Part shown: one piece after another, positions 13,585 to 26,500 of the stretch
How positions within the stretch are numbered: the first letter of the stretch is position 1
How the letters are laid out: the number at the start of each line of letters is the position of its first letter
DNA from: Campylorhamphus procurvoides
Taxonomy: Eukaryota > Chordata > Aves > Passeriformes > Dendrocolaptidae
Direction: 5' to 3'
Length of the DNA: 64,000 nucleotides
Assembly (NCBI GenBank): GCA_013396655.1
Contig: WBMV01000457.1
Location: 186,001-250,000 of the forward strand
The notes under the pieces: generated by a model
What the model was told of the DNA's origin: nothing
Databases searched by the model: none
Seen by the model: the letters and a program-made list of their open reading frames with translations, nothing else
Made by a program: the position numbers and the translations under genes

Positions 13585-13780
13585 GTGAATGTAGTTAAGC
13601 ACTGGAATAAATTGCCTGAGGAAATCTGTGAAAAGCTTTATCATGGGAGACTTTTACCAAGACATAAGACAAACATCTGCCAGGAAAGTTGTAGGTATAG
13701 TTTACCCAGTGTCTGGGTGGGAGGTAGAATGGTTGATCTACAGAAGCCCTTTTCAGCCATAATTTTCTATGATTCAGACA
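13585..13780 (+). mobile_element. Old CR1-like 3' fragment
   Basis: Begins with GTTAAGCACTGGAATAAATT followed by a GCCTGAGGAAATCTGTG block, equivalent to the 'AGGCACTGGAACAGGTTGCCC' part of CR1. It ends with CCCTTTTCAGCCATAATTTT and CTATGATTC, equivalent to the CR1 3' terminus. The middle is poorly conserved, so this is an ancient copy. Confidence 0.65.
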
Positions 13781-16269
13781 CCTCTGGCTGTAAAGATTGC
13801 TTCACATCATGTGGGCATAATAGCCTCTTGATCCTGATAACAGCACTAGATCCAAACCTACTATGTTACTTGCAGCTTCACACTTCATAAAATTTTATTC
13901 AATCAAAACAGCATCTGAAACAACCTCCACAGCACAAGGAAGTTAGCCCTGTGTCTGGGCAGCAGATAAGTCGCACTGGAAAAAATTAACATACCTGCTG
14001 AGTTCTCAGCACTAGTTGTCTGCTGAACTGTCAGTGTAGGCAGAGGAAAGCAGACAATAAACAAACACAGGGAAGAGCCACCATGATACAGATCCTAGGG
14101 GATCTCTATTTCTCTCAGCAATTCTTCCAGGTCATTGATTTACTTAGGGGTTCAATCTGCCTCAGCCATCACCAAGTACATCACCAAGGGCATTGCAGTT
14201 GTCAGGAGCACATGCACGGAGCTAGCAGAAGCTTCTGCTTTGCTTTCTGGTAACAAAATGAAATATTCTGGTCACAGAGATGTTCCAGGTAGTGTTTGAG
14301 CATTTTTAACCATCTGAGGTTAGACTGGGTAACCAGTACTCTGTGCATACAGCTTCAAAGCACCATCTTGCATACCCAAGTTCTGCAACCCCCAAATCTC
14401 TCTGGTTAGGATCAAATCTGTCTGTTTATGATCAATAATGCTTCATTTGAAAACCCATCTCTCCAAATTCTGCTCAATTTATTCACAAAGAGACTGTCAC
14501 TCTTTCTACACTTACATAGGTCATAATTGCGATTCCTCCTACTTGCAGGTCTATACATGGAAGACTTTTGGAGCTGCTTATGCACAAATGTTGTATTTCT
14601 GCCAGAGGGATGACTAAGAAAACAAAGTCAAATACTGTAGTTATCCTCGTAAGCTGGTTTTATACATCTCAGAATAAAAAAAACCCATTTTAAACTGGTT
14701 TCTGCAGTACGACGAGCCACAGAGTCATATTGAAGTTTCTTTTTGCTCGTCATTACTGAATAGTGTGCTAAGAATTGACAGCAATGAAGAAGCAGCAAGC
14801 TAGAGAAGCCCATCTTACTGTATTTGTCAGGGGCAGATGAGAAAAAGGCAAGAGGAAAGAGTAGGTAAAGACTTGGGCTACCAAGGAGCGAGGTTGTTAA
14901 AAAGATATGAGAAAACTGAGGGTATATTTAGTATTATCTGAAATGTTTAGGCAGCTACTGCAAAAAATAAAGGAATGAACATTGGGTGAAGACAGAACAA
15001 GAAATCATAGATTTAAACTGCAGAAAGAATGATTAATTTTCATTTAAAAAAAACCTCAGAGAGATTGGGAAGTATCTACTTGCAAGTTGTCAAGAATAAG
15101 TTATGCAGACACCCATCAGAAATGTGGTGATAATGCTCATCCCTTCAGGGCCAATGACTTCTCTAAGTCTTTTCCAGCCATTTGCCTGTACTTCTATGAT
15201 AAGATACAAAACAGATGCAGATTTGACAGGATACATTAGAAACTGAAGGAAAATCCAACTAAAAGCTTTAGAAGGTTGGTCTCCTTTATTGCTCTGCCTC
15301 AGGAGACTGGAAGGTCCTTGGGACAGTGTCTGAATATAATAAGCAGAAACCAAAACCTTTGCTTGTGCAAGTTTATAGATACTTAGGAGATGGAAACAGA
15401 ATCTACTTTCATTACTTGTGGGCTTGTTGCAGGGTTGGAATATGTATAAATATTTATAGTAGCAGGTAATAGCAGACTTCTCATTATCTGCAAAGGCACC
15501 AGGAGGGAAGGGAGATCTTCTCTAATCATCAGTATGCATCACTACAAAACTCCAACAGCTTTAATGGCAGCACCCATTAAGACCTTAGCTATTAATTATG
15601 GAGTTAGTTAAACTTCTAACAAAATGGTAGAATTGAGATCACATATAGAAAATCCTGATCTTGAAGAGCTGTGTTGCACCACATGCAGTGATTTGGTTTT
15701 TGTCCAGATTAGGGTGGGAAAACTTGTCGTTAAGACATTCATGAAGACAGACAAAGGTGTCCCATTTGTTTCTGCAGGTTAGCTCATCCTGAGCTGTCAG
15801 ATGTGAGCCATCAAGGAAGAGCATGAAGCAGTTACATCACCTGAGCACTGAAGTTTTCTCTTTGTTGCTGCTTGTACACTCAGCAAAAAGCCTGTAGTGA
15901 ATTCAACCAGCTTGTTAAAACAAGACCTGCTGATTTCTGATCTCACCTTTTTGGACGTTGTCCCTCTACTCTCAGCCACGTTTGCAGCAAAATGCAATTG
16001 GCGCAACCCAGGTGTTTTGTAATGCAACCAAACTCTCTAATTGTTATGCAATGCAGGAAAAGAATAAAAAGATGCTCCTGTTTGAAAAAAAAAATAGAAA
16101 TTTTCCAGGATCATACTGACCTGAAAAAAATTTGAAACTGGAATTTTACAGTATTCTAGGGCAGCTGGATTATGCTAAGAGGGTTCATGGGTTCTCACTG
16201 AACAAAGGGAGAATTAGGGCCCAAGTTGCAAAGCAGGAACCGACATACACAGAAATACAGGTGCATACC
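13781..16269. other. Intergenic DNA, no gene recognised
   Basis: No exon, RNA gene or repeat family recognised. Open frames here are short and lack known motifs. Confidence 0.5.
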
Positions 16270-16817
16270 TTGGCATGGTATTGTAATTTAACACCAGTCA
16301 GCAGCCAGGCACCACACAGCTCACTCACTCCCCCAGTAGCAGGATCAGGAAGAGAATTGGAAGGATAAAAGCTAGAAAACTCATGGGTTGAGACAAAGAC
16401 AGTTTAATAGGGAGAGAAAAAGCCATGCACACAAGCAAAGCAAACCAGGGAATTAAGTCACTGCTTCCCATGGGCAGGCAGGTGTTCAGCCATTTCCTGG
16501 AGAGCAGGGCCCCATAATGCATAACAGTTACTGAGGAAGACAAACGGCATCACTCCAAATGTGTCCCCCCCACTTTATATACTGAGCATGATGTCACATG
16601 GTCACCTGTCCTGGCTGTGTCTCCTCCCAACATTCCCTGCACCCCCATCTTCCATGCCAGCATGGCAGTATAAAAAGCAGAAAAGGCCTTGGCTCTATGT
16701 AAGCACTGCTCTGCAACAATAAAAACATCAATTCTCATCACTGTGTTCAGTACAAATCCTAAACACTGCCCCATATCAGCCACTGTGGAGAAAATTATCC
16801 CAGACAAAACCAGCACA
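16270..16817 (-). mobile_element. Solo LTR of an avian ERVL-type endogenous retrovirus
   Basis: On the minus strand it begins TGTGCTGGTTTTGTCTGGGA (right edge, 16817). It contains the LTR landmarks known from common avian LTRs: an AAGGCCTTTTCTGC block, a TATA box (TATATAAAG, reverse of about 16572-16580), then CTGAACACCTGCCTGCCCAT and CTATTAAACTGTC. It ends near 16270 with a degraded '...GGTTTAACC..' type terminus. No retroviral internal sequence adjoins it on either side, so it is a recombined solo LTR. The left boundary is approximate and I could not find a target-site duplication. Confidence 0.85.
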
Positions 16818-19800
16818 CAAGGTGACCCATGCATGTCCCAATAGGCTCCAAGGACCCTGATTCCAGTTGGCCTGAGCACCTAGTGTGTTGCCTTGGGTCT
16901 CCTTTCTTTATAAGGCAACTGAGAATGGTAGGAGCAAAGAACAGGGGCAAAAGTAGGCTAATAGGGATGGCACCCACAAAAGCCAGCACACAGAGAGAAA
17001 AGTAACTGAGCATGGCTGGAGGCAATTCAAGTAGGCAAAGAGTGGAAGAAGCCCAACATAGCTCAGATTTGGCTGATTTTTACCAAAGTCAGGGACAGGC
17101 TGATCCATTCAGTCAAAGATCCGTTCTTTTCCTACAGTCAGATAATTTCTTGCTCATGCCAGAAAACAGCTAGCAAGGAATCTAGGATCTCTATATCTAA
17201 TTTAAAATGGGAAACCCAGGCTAAATTGCTTTCTGCCCCTAATTTGGCACAACAAGGCCTCCTTTTAAGACTAATGAACTAGCTGAAGAGCTGTAGAGCA
17301 CAATGGAAACCAGCTGTTTCAGCCTATCTCCCTGATGATGTTCTGCTGTGTATGAACCACATTTTAGAGCCAAAAAAGAGAGTTAAAAAATACTGGGTAA
17401 GATCTTTGGGCCTCTGCTATTTTTAGGAAAATGTTTCTTCCTAAAAATGCTGCTGTAATCTGTTGATCCTAGCTACAAATTTTTTAATTACAAGTGGGTG
17501 ATACTGAGTGTAATGCATGCTCAGTAGTAGTAACGTATAAGATGAAGGCAGAGATTCAGGTTTATAGGAGCCCCCAAGTTTAGACCCTTCGATTTCCAGT
17601 ACTCCTAAAATTATATCCATGATTTCCAAAGGAAATCATTCCCAAGTTCACTTTTGTATGTATATTCTCTGCCTGGACCAGGCAGTCCTCATTCGAAATG
17701 GTGGCTGTTCCTCACACTGTTCTTAGAGGCCTTTCCCTGTCCAAGTATTTTATAATTCATCCACAGTGAACAGGCTCTTTCTCTAGTGCCTTTCCTTTGC
17801 TTTTGCTTCTTGCTTCTGTATGTCAGTTTGACAATAACATACCTCTTATTTATCATGAAAACCAAACCCTTCTTTTCCTGCCTAAGCCATGGGTCTGACA
17901 GCATCATTCGCCTTCATAAAGATCTGCTGTCTTTTTTTTAATGGCTGCAGTACAGCTGACTGTGGTCTTATCTCAAGCTGCAAAATGTTTTATAAACTTG
18001 TGTGTTTTCTTTCTTAGTTTTGATGACATTTTTCTTTTTTCAAAACTGTGTCAGAAGCCAAGAAATTACACATATAACTTCTGTCTGAAAAGTGTATTTT
18101 TCACTCTCCTAGATGCAGTGAAATTCAAAATACTCTGAAGACTCAGAAGTAAATGGAATTATTGAAATTTAGTTTATTTTAAGGAAACCTCATTTTAGGA
18201 GATGGTGATGGAAACAAGGAGGCAAGGTGCTGGTGAATAGTTTTGAGTTTTTTTCTGTTTTCTGAGCACTCTGCCACAGTTTGTCTCTGAAACTCAAATG
18301 TCCCTCTCCCCTTACTGGACAAAATTCGAGAGCAGTGGCTTGGGCCCTGTAGTTATAGTTTTCAAGCAGAAATAGAAGGTCAAGTTGAAAGAGGCTGGGA
18401 AGTGTTTTCCAAATAACCCACCCAGCTATTTGTGTATGCATATACATGCACAAAATATGAGGGTGACAAACCCTTCTGAATCTGTCATTATGATGATATC
18501 AGAAAAGTATTGCTGTATCACTAATAATCTGAAGGTTTCTTGGATAATGGGTCCATAACATTACAGGCCCTGTGGGTAGGTTATCTTGTCTGCTCATCAT
18601 CTTTCCATTACCTGCTCCCTGGATCTGGGACCTGTCCTCAGGAGACCTCATTCTGCAGCAGGTGTAATGCCACACAGCCGTGGGCTTGGCTCACTCTGCG
18701 CGTGTGGTCTGGGAGAGCCAGGAGGGGACAAAAGGCCTGAGTCATGACTACCAGGACAATAATAGAGGCAGCCAATGGTTCTGGCACTGCTGGGCACCAG
18801 AGCTATTCCGGATGACCACGCTGCCCATTGTACCAGGAGCCTCTCCAGGTCTGGGAGCTGACACTTCAGTTCCGTTGAATGAGCCATTGCCATGTCCAAC
18901 CCTAGTGCCTGCTGGGAAGCCCTCCAAGCAGAAGTGAACAACCCAACTCACCAGGAGCTTGCTACAGCGTGCAGAACTCGTGGACAAACTGACAAAACCA
19001 CAAGTTTTGGGGCTGCTGTTTGAGTGATTTGAGTCAGAGAGCCACCACAGGTGGCTTTTGCCTCAAGGGTAGCAGTCCACAGGACTGATGCACCTGTAGT
19101 TCTGTGTACATAAAAAGCTGAAAATCAAAGACAACCATGGGAGAACTACTGAGCTCAGAAGCTAGTCCATTTTTTTCATACAGATCAGCCGGTCTGTAAA
19201 TACTGTTATTGCCCTTGCAAACTCTGCCACTCTCTTACATGTCTTTGTGGGCTTGGGTCAGCAGAAATTAACAGTCTCCTAATGGTACAAGACAGAAGAG
19301 ACTAGATCTCCTCTTTAGCTGGAGAAATCACACAACTGATATTAGCAAAGACATAATCGATCAGACTATCAACACCAAACTGTGACTAGGCACACAAGAA
19401 ATAAATACATACATACTGCATAAATATAAGGGAATTCAGTGTAGTCAGTCCCCAATATTAAAAAAACCCAACCACCAACCTTGAGCTCATATAACTAATT
19501 TAAGATATATGTAAATTGAGTCAATAAATTAGGTGATATTTCTTTTCCATTACATATTTTCAGATTTTGGGTTGTTTATTTGTTTTTTCCCTAAGTCAGC
19601 AAAGCCATAGACTCAGATTTTAAGTGAAAGTCTCTGTCTCCTGTGGGACTTGAAGGAAGTTACCGAAAGTTGATAAATGCAGGTAAGCCCATCAGCCAAC
19701 AACACTGATAGCAGAGTAGAGATATTCTGTACAGGTACTATGGGGAATGTCTGACCAAAACTGACAGAATCAGAAAACAGTGGCATTTCTTGTAAAAAAA

Positions 19801-22800
19801 AATTAAGAAGCTATAGAAAGGTCAGATTTATTATAGTGCTTTGACTGCTTTTGAATACTTTTCAACACCAGTTTATGATAACACAGAATAACTCATTGAG
19901 AAAAATAAGATGAATGGCAGAATGCATCAGCATCTGTGTTAGAATTGCACATCTCCTTCTGTGCAGGCAAGAAGTGCTTGTTCCGTTGTTGCACACTGCT
20001 TGATAAATCCTATTTTGCTAGGGAAAATAAGTGGTAAGGCAACTTTTTTAATATATTGTTGTTGTTGTTGTTTGGGTGTTGGGTTTTTTTTAAAATCACA
20101 GCTGGTCAATCTTAGCAGTGACAAGGCTTGCAGAGCAGTTGCACTCGCCAAAGGTGAAGCCATTCAGCTACAACCTATTTTCATCATCAGTTCCGGTCAG
20201 GACTTTGGCACAACTTGAATTGCTTTTCTTAGAAAGGCTCCTGCTGCATTTAAGGAAAAAAAACCCAAACACTCATTTCCCTGGAAAGAAAATGCTGTGG
20301 CAGCAACCTGCCAGCCTTGCTGGTACATCTGAGACTTTTGTCAGTCAGCCCTGCCTGCACATGTAAGAATCCCATAAGGCCCTGGAAGGTGCATGTATTT
20401 TTCCAGGTAAGTTCTCAAGGGTAAACTGCACATGCCTTGTGAAGGTGTGGGAAGACTGTTTGGACTGTTATGCCCTAAGGATGATAAAACCACTGTTCAA
20501 AGAGTCTCTTCTTGAATAACAAGTTTTCACCACATCACAAAGTTTGCCCATCACTGAGCAATATTCAGTGGTTTTTTTGCACAAAGTCTATAACTCAGTC
20601 TTTCCCCAGTCAAGGACTTATTTTAAAACTTCAGAGTACTCTTGCATTTCTTCCATAGGTTTCTGCAGTTCCCTACGTTTCATGACTGTCCAGGGTAGTG
20701 TGTTGGGGAGGAAAGCCTTAGGTGAACCATCAGCAGGTTGTCAAATTCTTTTTAACCCAATTCAGTAGAAGTAAACTAAGTCTTGTGTGAGAGTTAGTAT
20801 GTAAGAGATACCCTCATTTTCCTGAGTCTCAGCTCATTGAGAAGATCAGTACTTTAATCCTGCTTTACCTGGTACTGCCTTCTCTCTTAAGTAATTGTTT
20901 AGAACAGGATTTAGGAGAAGAAGATTAGGGAAATGGTAAGGGCTTGGAGAGCTACCCACCAGAAATAACACACTGGTAGCTTGAATAATTGGCCAGCATT
21001 AGCTGTGGTGGGATTCATCTCACTGGGATTAAGCTTCAATGTACCAGAGTTTTTCAGATCATTTTACAGAGAGTCATGAAGCAACAGACTTTCAGAAGGA
21101 AATGTTAATCTTAGTAGCTGTACTTGCTTACATCACACCCTGTGGCTTACATCACACCCTTTTACTTTGGGCACAAGCCCTCTGCAGGTGCCCTCGCAGT
21201 GCACAACGAATTGAGCAGAGGGTCACTCACCCTCTCTCTACCCAGGCATGGGTCTAACACAGCTTCCTAAACATCCAGGGTGGTGGGCTATGTTCACCCA
21301 TGACATCACACCAAATTTTTACAATGGCAGATTTGGACTGCCTAAAAACCCTTCAAGGTGACTCTGAAGCAAGCAGTAATTTTCATCTCTGCTGTGTGAT
21401 TATAACCAACTCTGGAGTCTGAATATAACATGAAGGCAGAAAAAAGGTAGTGTGATAAATACAGCCTGCCAGCAGTAAATTCCTTTGAGAAAATCTTAGT
21501 GTTTCCAAGCCAATCTTAGTTTTCCAGATGGTTATATCCATTTTAGATCTGAAGAAAAGCCTTATGAAAGTAAAAGTGTGTTTGTCCTCAACTATTTTCT
21601 TTGATTTAGATTGCCAACTAATAAAGGTATTAAAGATATTACATCCTTATTGGAATAAGGTACTCCAAAGACATGATAATTTTTGCTGAATTCTAGAATA
21701 ATTATTTGATCAATTCCTTTTTTTTCATTCAGTAGAAGTTAAATATGAATTTATTTTAAAATGCTATGTGCCAGATGACCTACAGTAAGTGAAACAGTTG
21801 GAAAACAAATTATGTGATGATGGTAAAGTCACAGAGTGAGCTGCTCCTTCTAACACCAAGGAACGACCTAAGTAATAGAAAACAGAAATTAAGACTTCAG
21901 CATACCCATCTACCTAGCAGATTTATTTTTCCTTAAGTTTCCCTGTAGAAATCTTATTCAGAGGTTAAATCGTTCACCTTCTCACTGGCTATTGCAAAAA
22001 AGGGAACACTAGCAAGCACTGTGGTACACAACACATGGTATGGCCAGACAACCTGATGGGACCTGCTGAGACACTGAGAAGTGCTTTGTGATGTGGTATT
22101 CCAGCTTCAGAGCAAACAGTGGCATTTGTAGAGTCTCCCCGCTCCAGCCCTTGTGTGCTGTAATTGAGAAACAGGCTCAAAACCCAGATCAAAAACACTT
22201 AGCACCAGCAAAAGACAGGGGCAGTTGTTTGGTTAATGTTTAAATATATATACAGCTTTCAGCCCTTGTCAACAACATCTCCATCAACTACATTCAAGAA
22301 GTCCTTGAATCCTGCCTGGATAACTCCCAGTTCCTGTTCCTTCTCTGGATATTTGAAACTGTGTTTGATAGGTTTCCCTGCAGCCACTCAGAATATTTGA
22401 GTAGAACTCTTCATGCTTGTCTTATTTTCTTTTCTGTTTGCTGCCAACAGCCAGAAATGATCTCATCTTTTCTCCACTTAAAGAAGATCTCTGAATCTCC
22501 TCACTTCCTTTTTGATGGCAATTGTTTCCTCTCCAGTTTCCCCAGATATGTCGCCCTGACTGTCTTTCAAAGGCTCCAGAAAAGGTCTTTGGTCTTTGTG
22601 GAATCAACTTCTGAAAACCACAAATTCTTATCTTAACTTTCATTTCTTCCTCTGCTCTTTTCTTCAGCGTCATTGAACACTAGCCTTAAGCCTTCCTCCA
22701 CCACATCTTAAATCCAGATTTACTAAGTAACTCTGTGACATCCAAGATGACCTTCACTCCCTCCTTCTGATGTTTCCTGCCTATTGCTGATGTTCAGGTA

Positions 22801-22915
22801 AGGACAAGAGCACTGAACATCCACTGCCTCTGTGAAGCCATACCAGCCTCCCTCCAAAACTGCAAAGTCACCCATCTAGATTTGCCCTCTGATGCCTTTG
22901 AGATTGGGTCAGAGG
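16818..22915. other. Intergenic DNA, no gene recognised
   Basis: No gene found. Notable only for a G+C-richer patch at about 18,600-19,000 with overlapping open frames on both strands (18540-18987), a (GTT)n run near 20057-20072, and a short direct repeat GCTTACATCACACCCT at about 21126 and 21144. None of the open frames has a recognisable domain. Confidence 0.5.
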
Positions 22916-23057
22916 AGTGAGTTGGATGGGTCTTGGAGCAGCCTGATTTGGTAGGGTGGTGTCTCTGTCTGTGCCAGGGAATTGGAATGAAATGGTCTTT
23001 GGAAACCTTTCCAACTCAGGCCATGCTGTGATTCTGTGATTCTATGCTTCTATAATT
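22916..23057 (+). mobile_element. CR1 LINE, short 3' end
   Basis: Ends with GGTCTTTGGAAACCTTTCCA, then ACTCAGGCCATGCTGTGATTCTGTGATTC, the diagnostic CR1 3' terminus with its ATTCTGTG repeats. Only about 140 bp remain. Confidence 0.88.
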
Positions 23058-23349
23058 CCACTGAAAATAGCAAACTGTTGTGAAAAGAAGGCAAATATTA
23101 GTATTTATAATTTGAAAACCACATTTTACTCCAATAAACTGACGATAAAGCTGCTTAGGAGCCTTCACTTGGTATACTTGGGCACTTCTCCTTGGCTATA
23201 TTGATGGTTAAGGGCCTGATCCAGCACCTGGTCAAACCAGGAGCCATCTCCCCTTTGACTTGAGTTGGCTGTGAGTGGTGGCTCCAAACTACAAATGTAC
23301 ACGTGGACCTGCAAGGGGAAGCTCTGGGCTGTCCTGGACCAGTACAATT

Positions 23350-23565
23350 CTCTGTCTTGACATTTGTGTTGGACATCAGGAAAAATTTCTTCCCTGAAAG
23401 GGTTGTCATGCATTGGAATAGGCTGCCCAGGGAGCTGGTGTTGGAGTCACCATCCCTGGAGGTGTTCAAGAAACAACTGGACGTGGCACTTAGTGCCTAA
23501 AGGTTGGACTCAACAATCTTGGAGGTCTCTTCCAAACTCAGTGATTCTGTGTGATTCTGAGATTC
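23350..23565 (+). mobile_element. CR1 LINE, 3' end
   Basis: TTGGACATCAGGAAAAATTT, CTTCCCTGAAAGGGTTGTCA, a GGCTGCCCAGGGAGCTGGTG block, CCCTGGAGGTGTTCAAGAAA and a terminal GTGATTCTGTGTGATTCTGAG: a well-preserved CR1 3' end. It lies 290 bp downstream of another CR1 tail in the same orientation, but as each has its own 3' terminus they are separate insertions. Confidence 0.93.
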
Positions 23566-26500
23566 AGTCCTGCTTGTGTTTGGTTCTATCTGCTGCTTTT
23601 ACTCAGGCTCATCTATGCTGTTCTATCCTCCTAAATCATTAATAGCAAAAGTGAAATGTTATGGAATGAAAACAGGAATATGAAAGTGAAGTGCTTGTGA
23701 GTTGGTTTCTGAGATACTTTTCCCCATCAGTCTTAGCTAAGTGGCACATGTCATCATACACTAGAAAATTCTGTTTTCTGTATCTCACATGAAGGGACAC
23801 TTAGGGACATATTGTAAATTAGTCCCCTTTGGATCATGCTAGTAAAACAGTTTGGGTGTTTATCCTTCAGAAGCAGAACTTTACCACTTTACCACTGATC
23901 ATTTTTGGGGAACCTAAGATCAACCTCCAGTGAAAAGATTTAATAATATGTAAAAGAACTACATGAGGTATAATTTATACATAATTTTTATATAGAAATA
24001 TATATTTATGTATATTTAGATACACATAAAAGGTTAAATAATTTACTGTCTTATTTAGAAGAATAAGGTGTCAATAACTATGAAGACAGAATATCCTGGA
24101 AAGAAAGAAGGAGTATAAAAATGAGCAAGGGCTGGAAATGAAACTGCAGGGGTAACCTATTTTGTGAGGAAACAGCCTGTGTAATCTGCTTCACTTGGTG
24201 TCAACTCCCTGCTATTACATCCATTTACAAATAACCTCATCCACTTACAAATAATCCATCTTTCGATACAAGCAGTTTTGGTAAAGATGTTAAAAGGTAA
24301 GCTAGGTTTTAAAAGCTTAAGGATAATTTTTGTTTCCCATGAGAAAAAATGGGAAATATTTTCTAATGAGAAGCATTAAAACTCTAATCAAAAGGATAAA
24401 ATTTTGTACCTATAAAATAAAGAAACAGTATTTTAATGAAAATCCATTTAAATGTCCAGAACACTTTCAAAAGATGCAACATTTGGAAGACAAAGAAGAC
24501 AAGAGCAGAGGCACTTGCTCGTAGTTTGCTAGAAATAAGTAAATTTCTTGTCAGGGAGGTATGTGTTTGTTTGTTGTTTTTTTTCTCTTTCGTGATGTTC
24601 CTGCAATATAATATTGAGGCATTTACAGCTAATTTCAGACACCTTTTCTACTCTGAGATATGTCCATTCAGTAATAATTTTACAAATCCATCTGGTTCTG
24701 GCAGGTGTTCCCTGAACATTGAACTGAACCATCTGAAGAGCAGAACTGCTTTTTATTCATGATAAGCATTTTGCTGTCCCAGAGGTATTACAGAATATTC
24801 CTGAGGGACAGCTAGTAAGATTTTCTTGTGATGGTCCTTTCTTCAGACTTGTCTTTCAAAGGCATGAAGTTCAAAGAGATCATTTTGTCTCAGTTTTTGT
24901 GAACTGTAAAATTGTTGATATTTGCATGAAAAATACTTGAAAACTACTCTATTTAAAACACCTTTATCCAACACTAAGCAAGACAGACAGAACATGATAG
25001 CAACACTTGGAGAAAGACCTCATCAACAAACAGACATACTGGCACTTGCCATAGCAGGAATTATACATTTTATTATTGCCAGTCTCCCACTTTTTAAAAG
25101 CTAGTTCTAGAAATAAACACAAAGCAGCTGTGGCAGGCCAGCCTCTGGAGTAGGTTCCTAACAGCTTTCCACAAAGGGCACAGAGATATGAATGTTGCAA
25201 CTATTTTTCTTGAGATTGATCGAGTATTGTTGTTTCATCTTGTTCAGTCTACTTAGCAGCTCTGGAAAATCCTGGATTTTTCCTTCAGGTTTGTGGTTCG
25301 TCCTCAATCAGCTTAGGAGAAGTTTTGATTGTGCAGGTGCATGGCCAGGTAGACACAGGTGTGTGCTGCAGCTGTTTGAACAATGTATTGCTGATAGGTA
25401 GGGACATCACTGCAGGTGTGAACACCCTCCAGTGTGCAGCAGAGCGGTCACGCACAGCGTCTTATCAGGCAACATTCACTCATCTGTGTCTACAGCACAC
25501 AGTGCTTATGGTGACTTTGGCTGTCTTCAGTTTTGGGCACGGGGTTGTAAGTTCAGGATAAAGTTTCCAGTTTCTTTTAACATCAGGCAACTTGGCAATA
25601 ATTTGGTTGGTACCACCCCCTGGGATTAGCAGGATGCTGCATTTTGCTCTTTCTCAGCACTTTTTGGATTCTACAGCCACTGTCCTTCTATTCTGAGCAC
25701 CAAACCTCTGTGAAACTCTGGCTTCTCTGACACTAGATTGATTATTATACTAAACTTTCATGATCCTTTGTCATTTCATTATGAAATGTGATGGTTTGAT
25801 TACAAGCTTGAGGTGAATACCATAGAGAAACCATACATTCTGCAGATTCACCTTTTCTTGTAAGCAGCATCTCAGATAACAAGATTCAACCAGCTGAAGT
25901 GTTACATGATCTTCAGTTATCTCCAGACTCTAGAAGAGTACTTCTATAAGAGTGACTCAGTCTGTCTCACTCTCTGACCTGATGCCAGTGAGATGTTTGA
26001 ATCGTCTGTTTCAGCTTGTGTGGTCATGAGCAACTTTGGCAGTAAATGGAGCTGATGGGCAGAAGCCCTACAGCTCTCGGTGTTATTATGCCCCTCGTTT
26101 TCTTCACAGAAGCAGTACGTGCCAAAAGCACATAACCCTATTTGCATTCAGCTCCCCATTTAGTGCTCAGTTATTAACAATGTTTTATCCTACTAGGAAA
26201 GCTGAAAAGGGGAATGCAGTATTTCCTTTAGCAGTAATTCACATTATGAAGATAGTTTAGTGTAGGCCTTTACCCTCACCTCATAAAGTGCATTCTGATC
26301 CCAACTGCAGGGTTGGTGTCACAGGTTCAACATGTGTATAAATTATTCTACAAAGCATCTCTAAGACAATTGTAAAAGATTGCAGTGACCTGACAATGAT
26401 GGAAAATGTCTTTCCTACTTCACAAATAAGAGCCACTGACTTTAATAAATGATAAATCACATCCTTAGCAGGAAATTAAATACTGCAGATGCTAAAAGCT

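Noticed and set aside
16325..17108. Series of overlapping minus-strand frames with hydrophobic segments, suggesting a retroviral env-like gene
   Set aside because: The left part is the solo LTR itself, and the right part has no recognisable retroviral domain or primer/polypurine tract beside the LTR.
18540..18987. G+C-richer patch with open frames on both strands, considered as a possible exon or CpG island
   Set aside because: CpGs are few, the frames overlap each other without splice sites that make sense, and no family resemblance is seen.
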